A stretch of DNA of 64,000 nucleotides from Pagrus major. Its lineage: Eukaryota; Chordata; Actinopteri; Spariformes; Sparidae. The notes below the pieces were generated by a model that did not search any database, was not told the DNA's origin, and worked only from the letters and a program-made list of their open reading frames with translations. The DNA lies in the NCBI RefSeq assembly GCF_040436345.1, contig NC_133235.1, positions 23,770,660 through 23,834,659 of the forward strand. The letters run 5' to 3'. This document shows, in pieces, positions 52,092 to 64,000 of the stretch. The stretch's first letter is position 1. The number at the start of each line of letters is the position of its first letter. The translations under genes and the position numbers were made by a program.

Positions 52092-55000
52092 ACTATTCAG
52101 GCTCTGATTCGCAGTGGGAACCAAACGGACAATACACATATTGTATATGCGACACATACAAATGTGAACCGAAACGTTAAATGCCAAGATTTTCTCTGGC
52201 ACCTGGGCTAGTTACTTTCTATACTTTAGAAGAAGTTTGGTGAAAAAATTGTGAAACTTTTTAAGGGGAGGTTATGTGAGTTGGCGAGATGTTTGAAAGA
52301 CCTGTGTGATGTTACTTCGTCCAGGCACAGACACAAATATTTACTGCAGAGGAACTCAATGTGAGTTCAACAGTGATGAAGGAAAAGTGGAGCTGTAAGA
52401 CCGATTGGCTCTCTAATGGTCGTAATGCTAAACAACCAAGTCAACATGAGGAATGCATGGAAGTATCTGGTCACTGAGGGTCATATTGTTTGAAACGGAT
52501 TGACTATTTCTGTACGTAAAGGGAGCACAAATTAACTTTTACTTCCAATTCTGCCCAGTGGCCACATGTGGTATTGCAGCTAAAAATTGCCCTGCAGCCA
52601 CAAAAGCATTTTCCCCCATAGAGCACCGTTATAAACGTGAGGCCTGTATGTTGACAGGACACCTCAAACTGCAAACAAGGCCAATTATGACTCTTTCTCT
52701 CATCGATATTTGATCGGTGGAAGTTTCATATTTGAGCCAAGGAAGAAACACTACTGCGCACATTCAGTGGGCCGCACACCCAGGAAGTACAACTCAGAAA
52801 CTGGACTACTGTTATTATTTCTTCAATAGTTTATTTCTTTCGGCCAGCTTCCTGTGAGACAGCATTTATTCATCCTTTTGGAAACAGCATGTCCACACCC
52901 TTGAGCGATGTAGAGACACCTTGTGTGAGAGACTGTTAATCCACTAATGTCTTTGCGAGGAAGAGACTCTGCTGACGAGACAGAATCGCACAGAGCCTGG
53001 AAACAGATGGCCAGAAGGCAGTGATGCAGAGGAAGCACTAAGGCTCCAGATTAAGTTTTCTAAAGGGATTTCATCAGGCTTGCACTGTAAACTGATGATT
53101 AATTCTATCTGTAGAGGCAATTTAAATCAATCGTCATGCATGAGCTCAAGTGTGGTAAGGATGATCCATTTCAGAGGCAGCAGCAGCAGCAGCATCCCAA
53201 AAAGAGACGTGTGTTTGTAGACATGTGCCTCATCCCAATAATAACTGTCTGCTTTACTGCTTTCGGCACATTTGCTGGTTCATGAAGCGTCATCACCGCC
53301 ACCATCTTAACCAAATTGCGGCACTGAAAGTGAAGTTTAACATTACAGAAGCACAAGCAAGAGTTCAGACCACACTGTGGTCAACAACGTGATAGGAAGC
53401 ATGATGGGACGGCAGCTCATCCCCACAGCTGAATGAGATCATTGAGAATGGACAGATCAGCAGCTCCTCCGCTCATATGACAGCAGATCAAGGTCATTCA
53501 TCAACCAACCAAGCGCTCACATGACAGACACCAAAACTGAAAACATTAACGAGTCATCAAAGGACAAGCGTGGCAACAATTTTTTCTGCATTAACCTGAT
53601 TTCCTACAAATATAACCCTCAGTATAATCCACCATTAGAGACATCCAGGTCATCCGGCGGCCGTGAACATAATTTTTTTCTGTCTGGGATCAAAATCTAT
53701 TTTATGTTAATTAGTTAATGACAAACTGAGTTAAAAATACTTTGTCACGTCATGATTGCCCTTTAACACCAGTGACAATACCATCCTGACCACAAGCTGC
53801 TGTTCAGACTCCACATAGTGACTCCACTGCACTGCCCTGCTTTTAATGACTAACTGGTCATCTCTGAAATACATACAGCCCAGTCAGCTGGTTTCAGTCT
53901 GATGTGACTCAATGTGCAGTTCACCCCATCCACTTGTAAAGTCATTCTTCCAACTTCCGTAATGTGGAAACCACGTGGAGCATGGATCTGTATTTTATTG
54001 CTCAGTGTTTAAACATGTTGAAAGCTGTTTCCAGCATTTGCATGTCAGACTATTTGCTGCTATTTGCATTAAAATGTTGCTTCACCTGGCTTGTTATCAG
54101 GTTTTATGCTAATGCTAACTTTTATAACTGATCTAGGTCACTCTTTGTGGTGAAGCAACTAATGGTTGCAACCTGATACCATATTACAATTAATGTATAA
54201 GCAAAAAACAAACTGAACTGAACATTTACATTTACATTGAAAAATCAACTTTTCCCAGTTTGGATTATATTTTTCCGATTATTCAGACACCACATGAATG
54301 CATCATCAGACTGTTCTTAGTTTGACTGTATAAAGTATATTTTAAAAAAGAAATACCACCTTTTTTTTTTTTTAAAGCTCTTCATCAGCTAATAGATCAG
54401 TTTTGATAGCGACGGAAAGTTTTTTCATAATCTTGGAAATAGTAGGTAACGTGATACCAGCACAATTCAACACAGTTTTTGTTTCGGTCGACCGTTTCTG
54501 AGGTCAAAAATAAAGTTTCATAGCTTTTCATTTAGCTTAGCTCAGTACAGGAAACCCCGTGTGAGTCCTGGGTGAAAATCTCTACATGTGATCATCATGT
54601 GATGCAATCACATGGGAAATATATTAAAAAAACACTTGAAAAGTGTGATTGTGGAACATTAAATGCCACCAAACTGGGTAAAAGTGTGACATAAAATCAC
54701 ATGGGAATTTTGTGGCTGGAAGTACCAAAAAAAAAAATCTCAAATGTAATCTCTGTATGGGCATAAATTAGTCCTTTGATCCAGCAGCTCACAAGATCAC
54801 AAAGTCAGATGTAGACTCAGCCTATTTCAGCTAAATGTCTCCCCTTTTCACTGAGACGTGTTATTGTAAGCCTCAAGACAAGCTCTTTTTTCTTTCCACC
54901 ATACGATCTCTGAAGGCTACTTTCTCTGTTTGACAATCAAGACACTGAAAAGCCTCCTACTCCAAGTATGTTTGAGCTCTAGTACGTCTGTTGTAGAATA

Positions 55001-55437
55001 AGAGCTTGTTGTAGGACAAGGCACCCTGGGCCCTCTCACACGTCTCAATGGGACACTTTGTGCTGTGTCCATTTCTATGCGGGGGTTGTTTGGAGCCCCC
55101 CCAGAGAGACTTTATTAGCTCCTGATTCAAAGTCAAGACTTGGTAGAAAAATACAACTGACGAGAGAAGTAAATCTCAAAGTTATGAAATAATCCTGCTC
55201 ATTAAAATGATCTGGATGCAGCGATAAAGAGTAAAGATCACACGTAAGATGTACGTTGATGTGCCGAGACATGTGCGCGGTATTTTTAATTCTCTGTCCC
55301 TGTTTCTCTTCCCCTCTCTCTTCTCTTTCTGCTCCCCGCAAACCCAAACAAACATTAGCGCTGAGGAGAGATTCCAGACCAGACCGACTGATAAGAGGGG
55401 AATTCCCACGCTGTGGATCATTTGACACACATATGCT

Positions 55438-55440
<3 letters not shown>
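52092..55440. other. Gene-poor stretch
   Basis: No gene is supported. It contains a (CAG)5 tract at about 53179-53194, poly(T) at 54361-54373, and a short region around 54590-54710 where TCACATGGGAA-like motifs recur, loosely reminiscent of the CACATGTG repeat at 5.4 kb. Confidence 0.5.

Positions 55441-55509
<69 letters not shown>
55441..55509. repeat. (AC)n microsatellite, 69 bases uninterrupted
   Basis: Perfect AC dinucleotide repeat of about 34 units, the longest in the window, followed directly by AGAGAGAG. Its purity suggests it is highly variable between individuals. The ORFs of 112-151 codons crossing it on both strands are repeat artefacts. Confidence 0.97.
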
Positions 55510-55512
<3 letters not shown>

Positions 55513-56344
55513 AGAGCCAAGTTTCACCATGACACAAAGTTCAGCTCAGATGAAAAGCTCATGCTCAGGCTCAAAGTTCAGTGAAGATTTATTTCTGCGT
55601 TAGCTTTAATTTTTGGAAACATGAAGGGAAAATGTTTGATTTACAACACGGGAAGTACCTGCCATGTGATTCCCCTCCATACACAGGTAGTTAGAGAAGA
55701 GAAAGACGTTTATGAGCCAATAACATCCCCATTTTTCTGTGAATTTACATAGAAAGACAAATGGGGCAGTGACTCTTTTTTCGAGTTTAAGATAAACCAA
55801 CATGATTCATATTTATTAATAAGGCTCACAAATGTTCACATTTCAAAACCCTTATGGCAGTATTGTGTAAAGCCAAATCAGCACACAATAGGGGCAGATA
55901 GGACAGCACACTGCTGCACTGTCTACGAATAAAACCCCAAGGCAAGCTGACAACAATACACATAAAGAGATAAGAAGAATTTAATCTAATCCACGAGGAA
56001 TGAGGGGAAAACCCACAACCTGACTGACGGACTGACTGGGAGCAAACTCAGCGAGCTGTGATAATGGGATTATTGTGCTATATTTCAAGCTGTCCTGTGC
56101 TGACAGCTAGATTAGTTGTATGACTTTGTTTACTACAGGAGAGGTCTTGGACCCCATGAGCCCCCAGAGCAGAAACCATGATGAATGATTTTTCTGTCTG
56201 CTGCCTAATTTGGAGCTCATCCCGAGCCTGTTTGAGAAACAGGATACTGTAGATGGTGACGGTTAACCACTATAAGAACCATATGTTGTGTAAGTTAATT
56301 TGTTGATTTTATTGCAAGATTGAGAGCAATTTAAACAGAGAACT
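55510..56344. other. Gene-free stretch
   Basis: No gene or repeat is recognised. The part around 56050-56120 (GATAATGGGATTATTGTGC and neighbours) is rich in homeodomain-like TAAT/ATTA motifs and might be a conserved noncoding element, which cannot be judged from one genome. Confidence 0.4.
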
Positions 56345-56600
56345 TTAACCCCCTAACATTTTTAAGTGGTACTGTTGTTTGGGCAGTTGTCGCAAAGACA
56401 ACAGGACAGTTTCGTTTTTCTCAGCGTTTTCTCAGATGTGGATCCATCAAAAGTTAACGGGGTCTATTCTGGGCTGAGACCCATCCTCCATCCAGGTTTC
56501 ACTGAAATCCGTTCAGTAGTTTTTGTGTAATCCTGCCGACAAACCAACAAACAAACGGACACGGGTGGAAACATAACCTCCTTTTTTGGTGGAGGTGATT
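56345..56600 (+). mobile_element. LINE-like 3' tail fragment
   Basis: The interval contains GGGTCTATTCTGGGCTGAGA, CCATCCTCCATCCAGGTTTC, ATCCGTTCAGTAGTTTTTGT, GACAAACCAACAAACAAACG and ACATAACCTCC, in that order. I recall this string of motifs from the conserved 3' end of a LINE-derived repeat in fish. No reverse-transcriptase ORF is present, so this would be a 5'-truncated copy. The exact clade is not assigned. Confidence 0.6.
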
Positions 56601-59600
56601 AACATTGACTTCATAATAATATGTTAAAGCAAAAAATATTGCCTATTGCCAGTTTAAGATGACATGTCGAAGAGGTGGGTTGTCTATCATACATATTTGT
56701 CATCGGAGTAACAATAGTCACTTACATAGTCAAGTACTGATGTAATTTTTCAATGAGTCATAAATAACTGATTGAAATTTTCTTTTGCCTAAGAGGAAGA
56801 GTCATAAAGCCGGCAGAGTGACTTCCAGAGCAAAATCTGTCCAAATCTTTCTAACATTAGCTAGCATTAGCCACCATGAGCTACCAGTTAGAGAGTGTTA
56901 GAGTACATTATTATCTGTTTCAGCTCACCTAAATATATTATTGGTATCCATATTCAGAATAGGGCTTGAACCAGAAGGGGTTGAACTAAGCTGTGGGTAA
57001 TTTAAGACTGAATTTGATAGAAGTGGATTAGAAGTATCTTTATTTATTATTTATCAGAACTATTTACAGAACAGCCCCAGAATTGAGCTTCAAAGTATTG
57101 TCACGGCAAGTTTATCTTTATAAGCCACCCAGCACGGATTTTCCCTCGTCCCATCCACGGATATTGACACACGCTACTCGGGTGATCCTTCAGATACATT
57201 ATCTGAACCAGATACTTGCTTCAATTATGCCAAATGTGACTGTAGCAACATGCTTGTGAGCGTTAGCAGGAAGATGGGTGAGTCTGGGCGAAGCACAAGA
57301 CCCATTTGTTAAGTGTTCTGGAGCAACAAAGCAGAGACAATGCTTTTCACACTAATGATGAGACAGTTACAATTGATAAATCTTCACAAGGATCATTATT
57401 CCATGAGCATCACATGCTGAAGCATTGAAACACGGACGACATAGGTGTACAAAATAAAAGCATGTGTGTTTTTTTTATTGTTAATTCCATAAAATGCCCT
57501 TTGTCCAACAACTGAGGGCATTTTTACTTTAGTTTCTGTAACCGACTGGACTTTATTTTTAACAGCAACAATAAACGGGAAATTCTGCGATGAGGAACTG
57601 GATAAGGCACTTTGTCATTTAACAATATGGTAAACAGTTGGCAGATAAAAAAGTGAGTGTGGAGGAGGGACAACAACAGTTCTTTGAGTCAGCAAAACAC
57701 CCAGCTCTGGATCTCCCCATCACAGCCTCCGCTGCTTTTCAGAACGACCTTTGATGTATTTCAATAAACTGCGGGGCTGTCCCGCGGGCACCACCTTCAT
57801 CAGAACAACCCACTGTGTGTATTCATAATTAATCTTTCAATAAGGGGATCCTCACATCTGAACTGTGTGTGGGCGCGTGTGTTTGCGGGGGCGTGTGCGG
57901 TGGCTCATAGGTGAAACCGAAGTGAGAACTTTATCTTGAAAGACCCAAAGGTTTCTCTGCTTGACGCTGCGGGGCTTACCTCTTTTCCTGTAACCTTTCC
58001 AGGATTCACCAACGTGCATTTCCCCGTACAAACAAAACAGTGGGCCGGAGGGACAAATACTGCAGGGTCATGGTAGGAAATAACATTTAAAGGACAATTA
58101 GCATTACCAGACTGAAAGAGACACACATCTGAAGGCAATCGAAACAGCTCATAACACACTAGGTATCTGTCAGATTAAAAATGCAGCTGACTGTAAACTG
58201 CTGAGGAGGGTAGAGCAGCAGTTTATGATGGCTGACAGATAAGACTGGTATTTATGACTCTAAATGTCTGCTGATCTTGTTTGCGCATGAAACTTTATTA
58301 GTCTGTTTTCATCTACTCCGACATCCATATCAAAGAAACATCTTATTAGAAGCTCAAATGTTTAAAAAAAATATGTTACTGTAGACGTTTCTTTCTGTTT
58401 CATGAGCTGTGTGCTTTATTCATACTTTACTTAGTGACCTTTCTCAGATTACAGAGATTCCAGGGAATGAGAAGAAGGAAGTGAAAGGGCAGTCTGTGGG
58501 TTAAAAGAAAACTCAGTTGGTTCCACAGTAAAAGCATAAAAATTTTATTAAGAGAAGTCTGAATGTCATCAGACCCGAATTGGCTCACCATAGCACGCAA
58601 AATCGGCAAAATAACTGATTATTCTCAATAAGCACCACCACAATCATTCCAAAACAGTCATCGATTCTTGCTTTATTCTGTTTATGCACTTACTTTTACT
58701 TCTGTTTTACTAACCAACAGAATCAACAGATCGAGGGAAAGATCTGAACTGACAAAAACATTTTTTTTTTTTTTTTTTAATATGTGGACATTTCCTCTTA
58801 CGAGGCGATTCTGGAGCTCTGATTCCAGGTACTTTTTCTACTCGCACTCGTGTTGATTTTTGGGGATTTTTTTATCAGCAAGGTTTTTAGCCAGTTCACC
58901 AGTATCAGCACACACACACACACACACACAAGGGTTTATGTAATCATTATCCCATTTGTTCACACACACACACCACTGAAAGACAGTGTCATGGTAACTG
59001 CTTCGGTGAAACGAAAACAGAAAGGATCATCAGAATAATTCCCACCTACTTGCATTCATCATACTTCAATAAACCAATGTTAATTATTGTTCTTTATTGT
59101 TCATCCACAAAGCTTGGTATTTACAACCCCAGAGATCTCTCTCTCTCTCTCTTTCTCTCTCTATAAAAGTGTAATAAATGAACCCTGAGTGAGAGAGTTC
59201 AGTTCAGGGAGTCTGTATCAGTCTGTGTCGAGCTCTAAAATGTTCTCTTTTCCTGTCAGCACTCCCACTCTGAGAGGCTGCAGAAAGTCCGAGCCACGGT
59301 AATCTTTGCTGGGAAGAAACTCAGTCCTGAATCGAAGACGGCTGTGCTTCGATCTTCTTGTGAATCCTTTGTCATATCATGAATATTCGTATATCTGTCT
59401 TGAATATTCATCTACAGCCGTAAGTTTGTGCGTGTGTCTGCTTTCAGTAGAGGTTATCATTAATGAATCTGTTCTGTCCCCACTGCGGTAGTTAAAAGTG
59501 ACTCCTGTGGAATTTATTACACCATATAGTGTCAACTCAGCCTATCTTAATCACATGTCACGTGTGTAAATCACACATGAAGTCTTTACTCATACAGGAG

Positions 59601-60249
59601 GACTACAATCACATACAATCTCACGGGCTGTCTGCATTTACTACAGCTGTGGTCCTCTGAGTGTGAGCATGACAGCGAGACAGAGATCGCAGACAGATAC
59701 AGACACTGACAAATGCTCACATACAAAAGTTTGCACGATCGCTGTTATGTGTGCACAAGATTTGCATGCGTGCAGACACACATGCAAATAATGATTTATC
59801 ATATAAACATCACAAAGATGCCGTCAGATACATGCGTTTGCCTACACACATATGCATTGTAAGTGACGTATCTGTATCTTCCGTCGGCTCAGTATTCAAG
59901 CCGGGATTCCACACTGCAGCACACTGTCACCGATTTTATCTCACACCATTTTTCATTCCCTGACGTTAACGTTGCACACATAGTGACAGCAGCACAAGCA
60001 ATATGTTGGCTGAGAATATAAATGGGCCCTTTCAAAAACAACAGATTACAGAATGTGGCCTCTGATTGAAAGTAATAATTTGAAGTTATTTCTGGTTCCA
60101 GACATCTGAATCAGACCTCTGAATCACCGCCATTATCAGCAATCGGTCTGATGTTGGGCGTGCTGACGGCTGTTAGGGAAACTATTGACCAACCAGAGAT
60201 TAGTAGAGCGGTTTAACACTGAGGGCGTCATCTGTGTACATAGCGAGCT
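56601..60249. other. Gene-poor stretch
   Basis: No supported gene. (CA)11 lies at 58909-58930 and a CT tract at 59136-59162, the latter immediately followed by TATAAAAG. Isolated exon-like pieces at 57980-58059 (minus) and 59243-59368 (plus) have plausible splice sites but no partners. Poly(T) is at 58761-58778. Confidence 0.45.
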
Positions 60250-60693
60250 GGCAACCTAGCTATATTAATGAAAAAAAAAAAACAGTAACAAAAATGGCGA
60301 CTAGCGTGGATCAGATCAACCCAGCTAAATTAATACTCCCAACAAATAAGAGCTGCATATCACCAAAGTAACTGCTAACTGCTGCTAACTGTATTATGTT
60401 TATACATCCATGACTGTAGACTTGTTAGCTTCATAGCTCAGTTAGTCATGCAGCTAGGCGAACAACTGGGGGAGTGTTGGCATTTACACCACTAGCACAG
60501 CAGCGTTAGACTGCAGGTAGAGAGGTTTGTAGGCTTGCTGGTTAGCATGCTAACTTCAGTAGACACCTCTGCAACACAATACATAGACGTTATTTCATCA
60601 CAGTCTGTTGATAATTTTAGCCAAGCCAAGTTTGGGAGTGGGTATTTTAGTTTGAACGTTTTAAACTAAAATTCCTACATATTGCCCCTTTAA
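60250..60693 (-). mobile_element. TTAA-type MITE, right end only
   Basis: The interval ends in CTACATATTGCCCCT and TTAA (60690-60693). The reverse complement begins AGGGGCAATATGTAGGAATTTTAG, like the ends of the elements at 28.0 and 43.6 kb. It also has their landmark TGGTTAGCATGCTAACTTCAG. The left end is not recognisable, so the start given is approximate and the element may be truncated or longer. Confidence 0.5.
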
Positions 60694-61207
60694 AGATATA
60701 ACTCTTGAATTGACATATTTCTTTGTTAAATGCTCATACTGAAATATTAAAATAAGAAATCTTTGAAAGTCAGCATCAACCTCAAAATTAGTAACACACT
60801 GTAACCGTCCAGTCATTTTACAACAGCTTTTTCTTTCCAGTGAACCTCTCACTGTGCAGCCCCCTTGTCATACCCAAGTGTGACATTACTGTCACCTTCC
60901 ACCCACTAACACACAAACACACAGACACACAAAGAAAGACGGCATTAGCACATTACAGGATGTGTTGCCATGGCAATGCGACAACCCATAATCACACTGA
61001 GTGTGTGTCTTGGTGAGTCACCCAGTGTTAATCCGTATTCAAGTCCTCTGAGTGCTTATTTGTCCTGCATTTGCCAAAGTGTGTGTGTGGCGCTGTGTGA
61101 TTTGTGTGTGTTAACATTTATTGTCAGAATGTTGGAGCATTCGCTGAGTTTCATCGAATAAGTTTTGCGGTCAGTGTCCGGACACCAGAGACTGTTATTG
61201 TGTTATT

Positions 61208-61249
<42 letters not shown>

Positions 61250-63680
61250 AGAAACACAGAGAGAGAGACAAAGAGAGAAGCTGGGATAGTTACTTTGTTG
61301 AGAGGAGTCCCTAATGTTTTCTCCAGTGACCACCTGCTTCTCTCTCGCTCTGCCTCAGTCTTGTTGTCTCTGTCTTTCACTCTCTGATGTATTTTCCAGA
61401 AACTAGGTCTCCACTAATTTATCCTGAGGATCCTCCCTCTTGCTGAGTCTGGTAAAGTCCCAGGTGCAGAGCTAAAAAAGCAAAACTTGGAAAATCCTGT
61501 TTGTGCAACCAAGAAGCCCCCTTGCACACAGTCACCTTACGTAAATACAATCGTATGCCAGAGCTGGTAACATGCCTGTGACACTGAACACTGAATTAAT
61601 GTACAGGCTACTACAGCACGAGGTTGTACACGGATTTCCTGTTCACAAAATGACGTTGCTAAAATGAAACGATAGCTTACATTTAGACATTTTCAGTATG
61701 GAGAAATAAAGCAATTTTTTGGAAACTTTTTACCACATGCCTGTCTCAACATGGACACATGGAATACAAAACTGGATAGAAAACTAGCAGTTGCGAAGAT
61801 TTGTGAAATCGTCAAACTTGTTTTGTCCTGTCATCATTGTCAGCCCTCACTGTAACACTGTAAAAGACACGTAGTAAAACACGATTGTCTGAACAGTTAA
61901 ATTAAGAACCTAATGTTAGTGAAAGTTTTATTAATGAAACATGCATTTTGTGATGAATCAAACACTTTTAATTAACCTCATAAAATATGACAATTAAATC
62001 CTATGTAAGGTAGTGTATGATGCAGGGTTTTCTACCTGGTGGTATAATTGTAAAGTTATTGCAGCTAGTATCAACTGTATATATAAAAATAAGCTCTACA
62101 GGTAATGAGAAATGAACTGTGTCCAGGACTAGGCTGTTAACTGGCAGCAGTGGCTTAAAGCCCAGAGGCCACCTATCACACATGTATTGTTAGCAGTGAA
62201 AAGAGCAACGTTAGCTTATAAATTGCTGCTGTTTGCCGGCTGCACCGGCCAAGAGCACAGAATCCACCTCATTCTGAATGTTATCAAAAAGCATGCAGAC
62301 AGTACCAGATGTGTTATTATATGACGGACTGTGCCTAAACAGGATTTAACAGGTTTATAAAGTGTCACAGAGCCGCAGACTGAAACTCTAAAAAGCTCGC
62401 CAGCATTGATCACAGGGCCTGACAAATGTTTGCACGACTCAAACAGTCACGGTGAGTGTGTGTGAGCGCTCGTACCTTAAAACATCAGTGTTTACAGCTA
62501 TTTCTGCACTGTGAGCTAACAGGGAGGCGTCCTTCTCTAGATAAACGTTAAACACCCGATAATTTTGTGATCTGTGCTGTTGATCTCCTCACAGGCTCGC
62601 AGTCATTTTGGTTTGTGTTTCGAACCCTTATTGTACGTGCACACACATCTCACCGGTGACATCTTTCTCTAACCATTTGTCATTTAGTTGTCCAATTCAG
62701 TTGAATAAACCAAGGGATGCTGTGAATGAGTCAACCTTGAGTTGAACTTCTGGGGTCAACTCGCTCTATTAAATTGTGTTTTCATTCAGCTGTTTTCTCA
62801 CATGGTGCAGAGCTGCTGCTACCTTTCACACGTTAGGTGCCAAATATCGCACAAGCGTTGCAGCTCTGTCGTGTCACATTGTACTGAAGACAGTTTTGTA
62901 ATCGACACCCTATGTAGAGACACAATCTGTCCTTTCTGTTCAAGTCACAGATAGGTGAGGCCAGAAATGTCACAGATTCTTAGTCTGAAAAAAGTGGCTG
63001 TGTGTTATGTGTAATCCTGTGACCACTTTTAATGTTTGCATATAAATATTTGGAATCTTTAATTATTTAAGATTAATTAGTGTTTTCCTTGAGACCAGAC
63101 TGCCCGCAGCCTTCACAGCACGCTGCACCCCATACTGTTTTATTATCAAGGGAGGGGGTATGTGGGTGTGTGTTGCTGGGGTTTGTGTTATCTGTGTGTT
63201 TGTGTTTAACACTTTGCGGGTGAATCATGAGGCTGGCCTCATGTAGGGCTGATGATCTATGGCGGGCTGGTGTGAACTCCTCACAGCCACTCTCTCAAGC
63301 TCAGCTTTACACATGTGATGTTGGGGGATCTGAGACAGAAATCACACATGTTGAAGTTACGAGGGCATTTTCTGACTCAGCCCCACTTTCAGCTAACATT
63401 TAAATGGAATTGCTCGGCCAAGTTTGGGAGTGGGGACTTAAGACTCCCACTGTGATCGCTGCGTCAGTTGGCTTGTGAATGAATGGCTCTGGAAATGTCA
63501 CTGTAAGTGCCGATTTTTCCACAGCGTGATGAATGATTGCTTTCCCATTGAGGGAATACAGTGTTGGACGGCTCACATGTTTATCATTTTACAACTTATT
63601 CTTCCTTAGAACATTTTGTTCAGGAAAAAAATACCCTTCTTCTTGTACCATAAATGCATAAAAAATCGCTTCTTCTTTGT
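60694..63680. other. Gene-poor stretch
   Basis: No supported gene. It holds a perfect (GT)18 microsatellite and short GT-rich tracts near 61081-61110. ORFs of 60-73 codons are unrecognised. Confidence 0.5.
61211..61246. repeat. (GT)n microsatellite
   Basis: Perfect GT dinucleotide repeat, 18 units, bounded by TTATTATT on the left and TTGAGAAACACAGAGAGAGA on the right. Confidence 0.95.
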
Positions 63681-63689
63681 AGATCGCCA

Positions 63690-64000
63690 TTGTCTGTAGG
63701 CAATATACTGATACTGACGATAATCGTGATAGTTCAGAATGAAATATTGATATTGGGTTAATAAAACACATATGATAATATCATTTCAATATAAATAGCC
63801 TCTTAAATAATTTACATTTCCTTCCGTTCTTGCTTTGTCACAGTGTCTCTGTGTCTCTCTCCACCTACCCGCAATACTATTTTGAGTCTTATTAATTTGC
63901 CAAATAAGAGACAAAATACACAGCAAACAAATACAACGATGATTTATATAATAAAAAAAACCAAAACATTTCTGTTGATACTGTGATAATATCGTTATCA
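63690..64000. mobile_element. Probable dispersed repeat cut by the window edge
   Basis: Motifs of the type GATACTGACGATAATCGTGATA, TATTGATATTGGG and, at the very end, GATACTGTGATAATATCGTTATCA recur. The pattern of TATCG/CGATA motifs resembles fish MITEs with TATCGTGATA-rich ends. Only part is visible, so class and borders are uncertain. Confidence 0.4.

Noticed and set aside
55075..55603. ORFs of 112-151 codons on both strands
   Set aside because: They exist only because the (AC)n microsatellite lacks stop codons; the Cys-Val and His-Thr runs are repeat translation.
57980..58059. Minus-strand 80-base exon-like piece reading CLYGEMHVGESW, which recalls the start of a von Willebrand C domain
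   Set aside because: It has a good donor (GTAAGC) and acceptor (CCTGCAG), but no neighbouring exon supplies the remaining cysteines, the phases (2 then 1) are unusual for that domain, and the match is only a few residues.
59243..59368. Plus-strand exon-like piece after CTTTTCCTGTCAG reading HSHSERLQKVRATVIFAGKK to a stop, preceded by a TATAAAAG at 59162
   Set aside because: Short, no partner exon, no recognised family. The TATA-like string follows directly on a CT microsatellite and is probably chance.

Overview
The window is nuclear DNA from a ray-finned (teleost) fish, most likely a spiny-rayed (percomorph-type) species. The evidence is compact GT-AG multi-exon genes with vertebrate protein sequences, dense CA/GT microsatellites, and dispersed elements typical of fish genomes: tRNA-derived SINE remnants, TTAA-flanked miniature inverted-repeat elements (MITEs) and hAT-like MITEs. 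No bacterial, viral or organellar sequence is visible. Species cannot be named from sequence alone.

Three protein-coding genes can be reconstructed completely, all on the + strand and packed into 20.1-37.8 kb. They are mrps14 (3 coding exons, 138 aa, mitochondrial small-subunit ribosomal protein uS14m), cacybp (6 exons, 227 aa, calcyclin-binding/Siah-1-interacting protein) and plk3 (15 exons, 667 aa, polo-like kinase 3). Every exon junction keeps frame and has GT-AG ends. The first two look like housekeeping genes. plk3 has the promoter and 3'UTR of an immediate-early gene: a palindromic CRE close to a TATA box, a GC box, a short upstream ORF, and a roughly 1.8 kb 3'UTR with UUAUUUAUU AU-rich elements ahead of the poly(A) signal. 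Sites close to the CTCF consensus lie around the block.

Layout: 1-19.7 kb has no gene I can support; it holds a tRNA-SINE, three MITE-like elements and some low-complexity tracts. An AT-rich degenerate tandem repeat (19.69-20.05 kb) abuts mrps14. The stretch 22.4-28.8 kb between and after mrps14 and cacybp holds an hAT-like MITE and a TTAA MITE that ends about 0.3 kb before the plk3 promoter. The stretch 37.8-64 kb is gene-poor: a second SINE remnant, several TTAA-type elements (one about 1.1 kb), long CA/GT microsatellites and a LINE-like 3' tail. It also contains one unrecognised set of three phase-compatible exon-like ORFs at 46.5-47.6 kb.

No radically new system is evident. The observations most worth checking are the possible small gene at 46.5 kb, the plk3 control region, the CTCF-site cluster and the TTAA element family. 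All family assignments are from memory and by eye; no database search was run.
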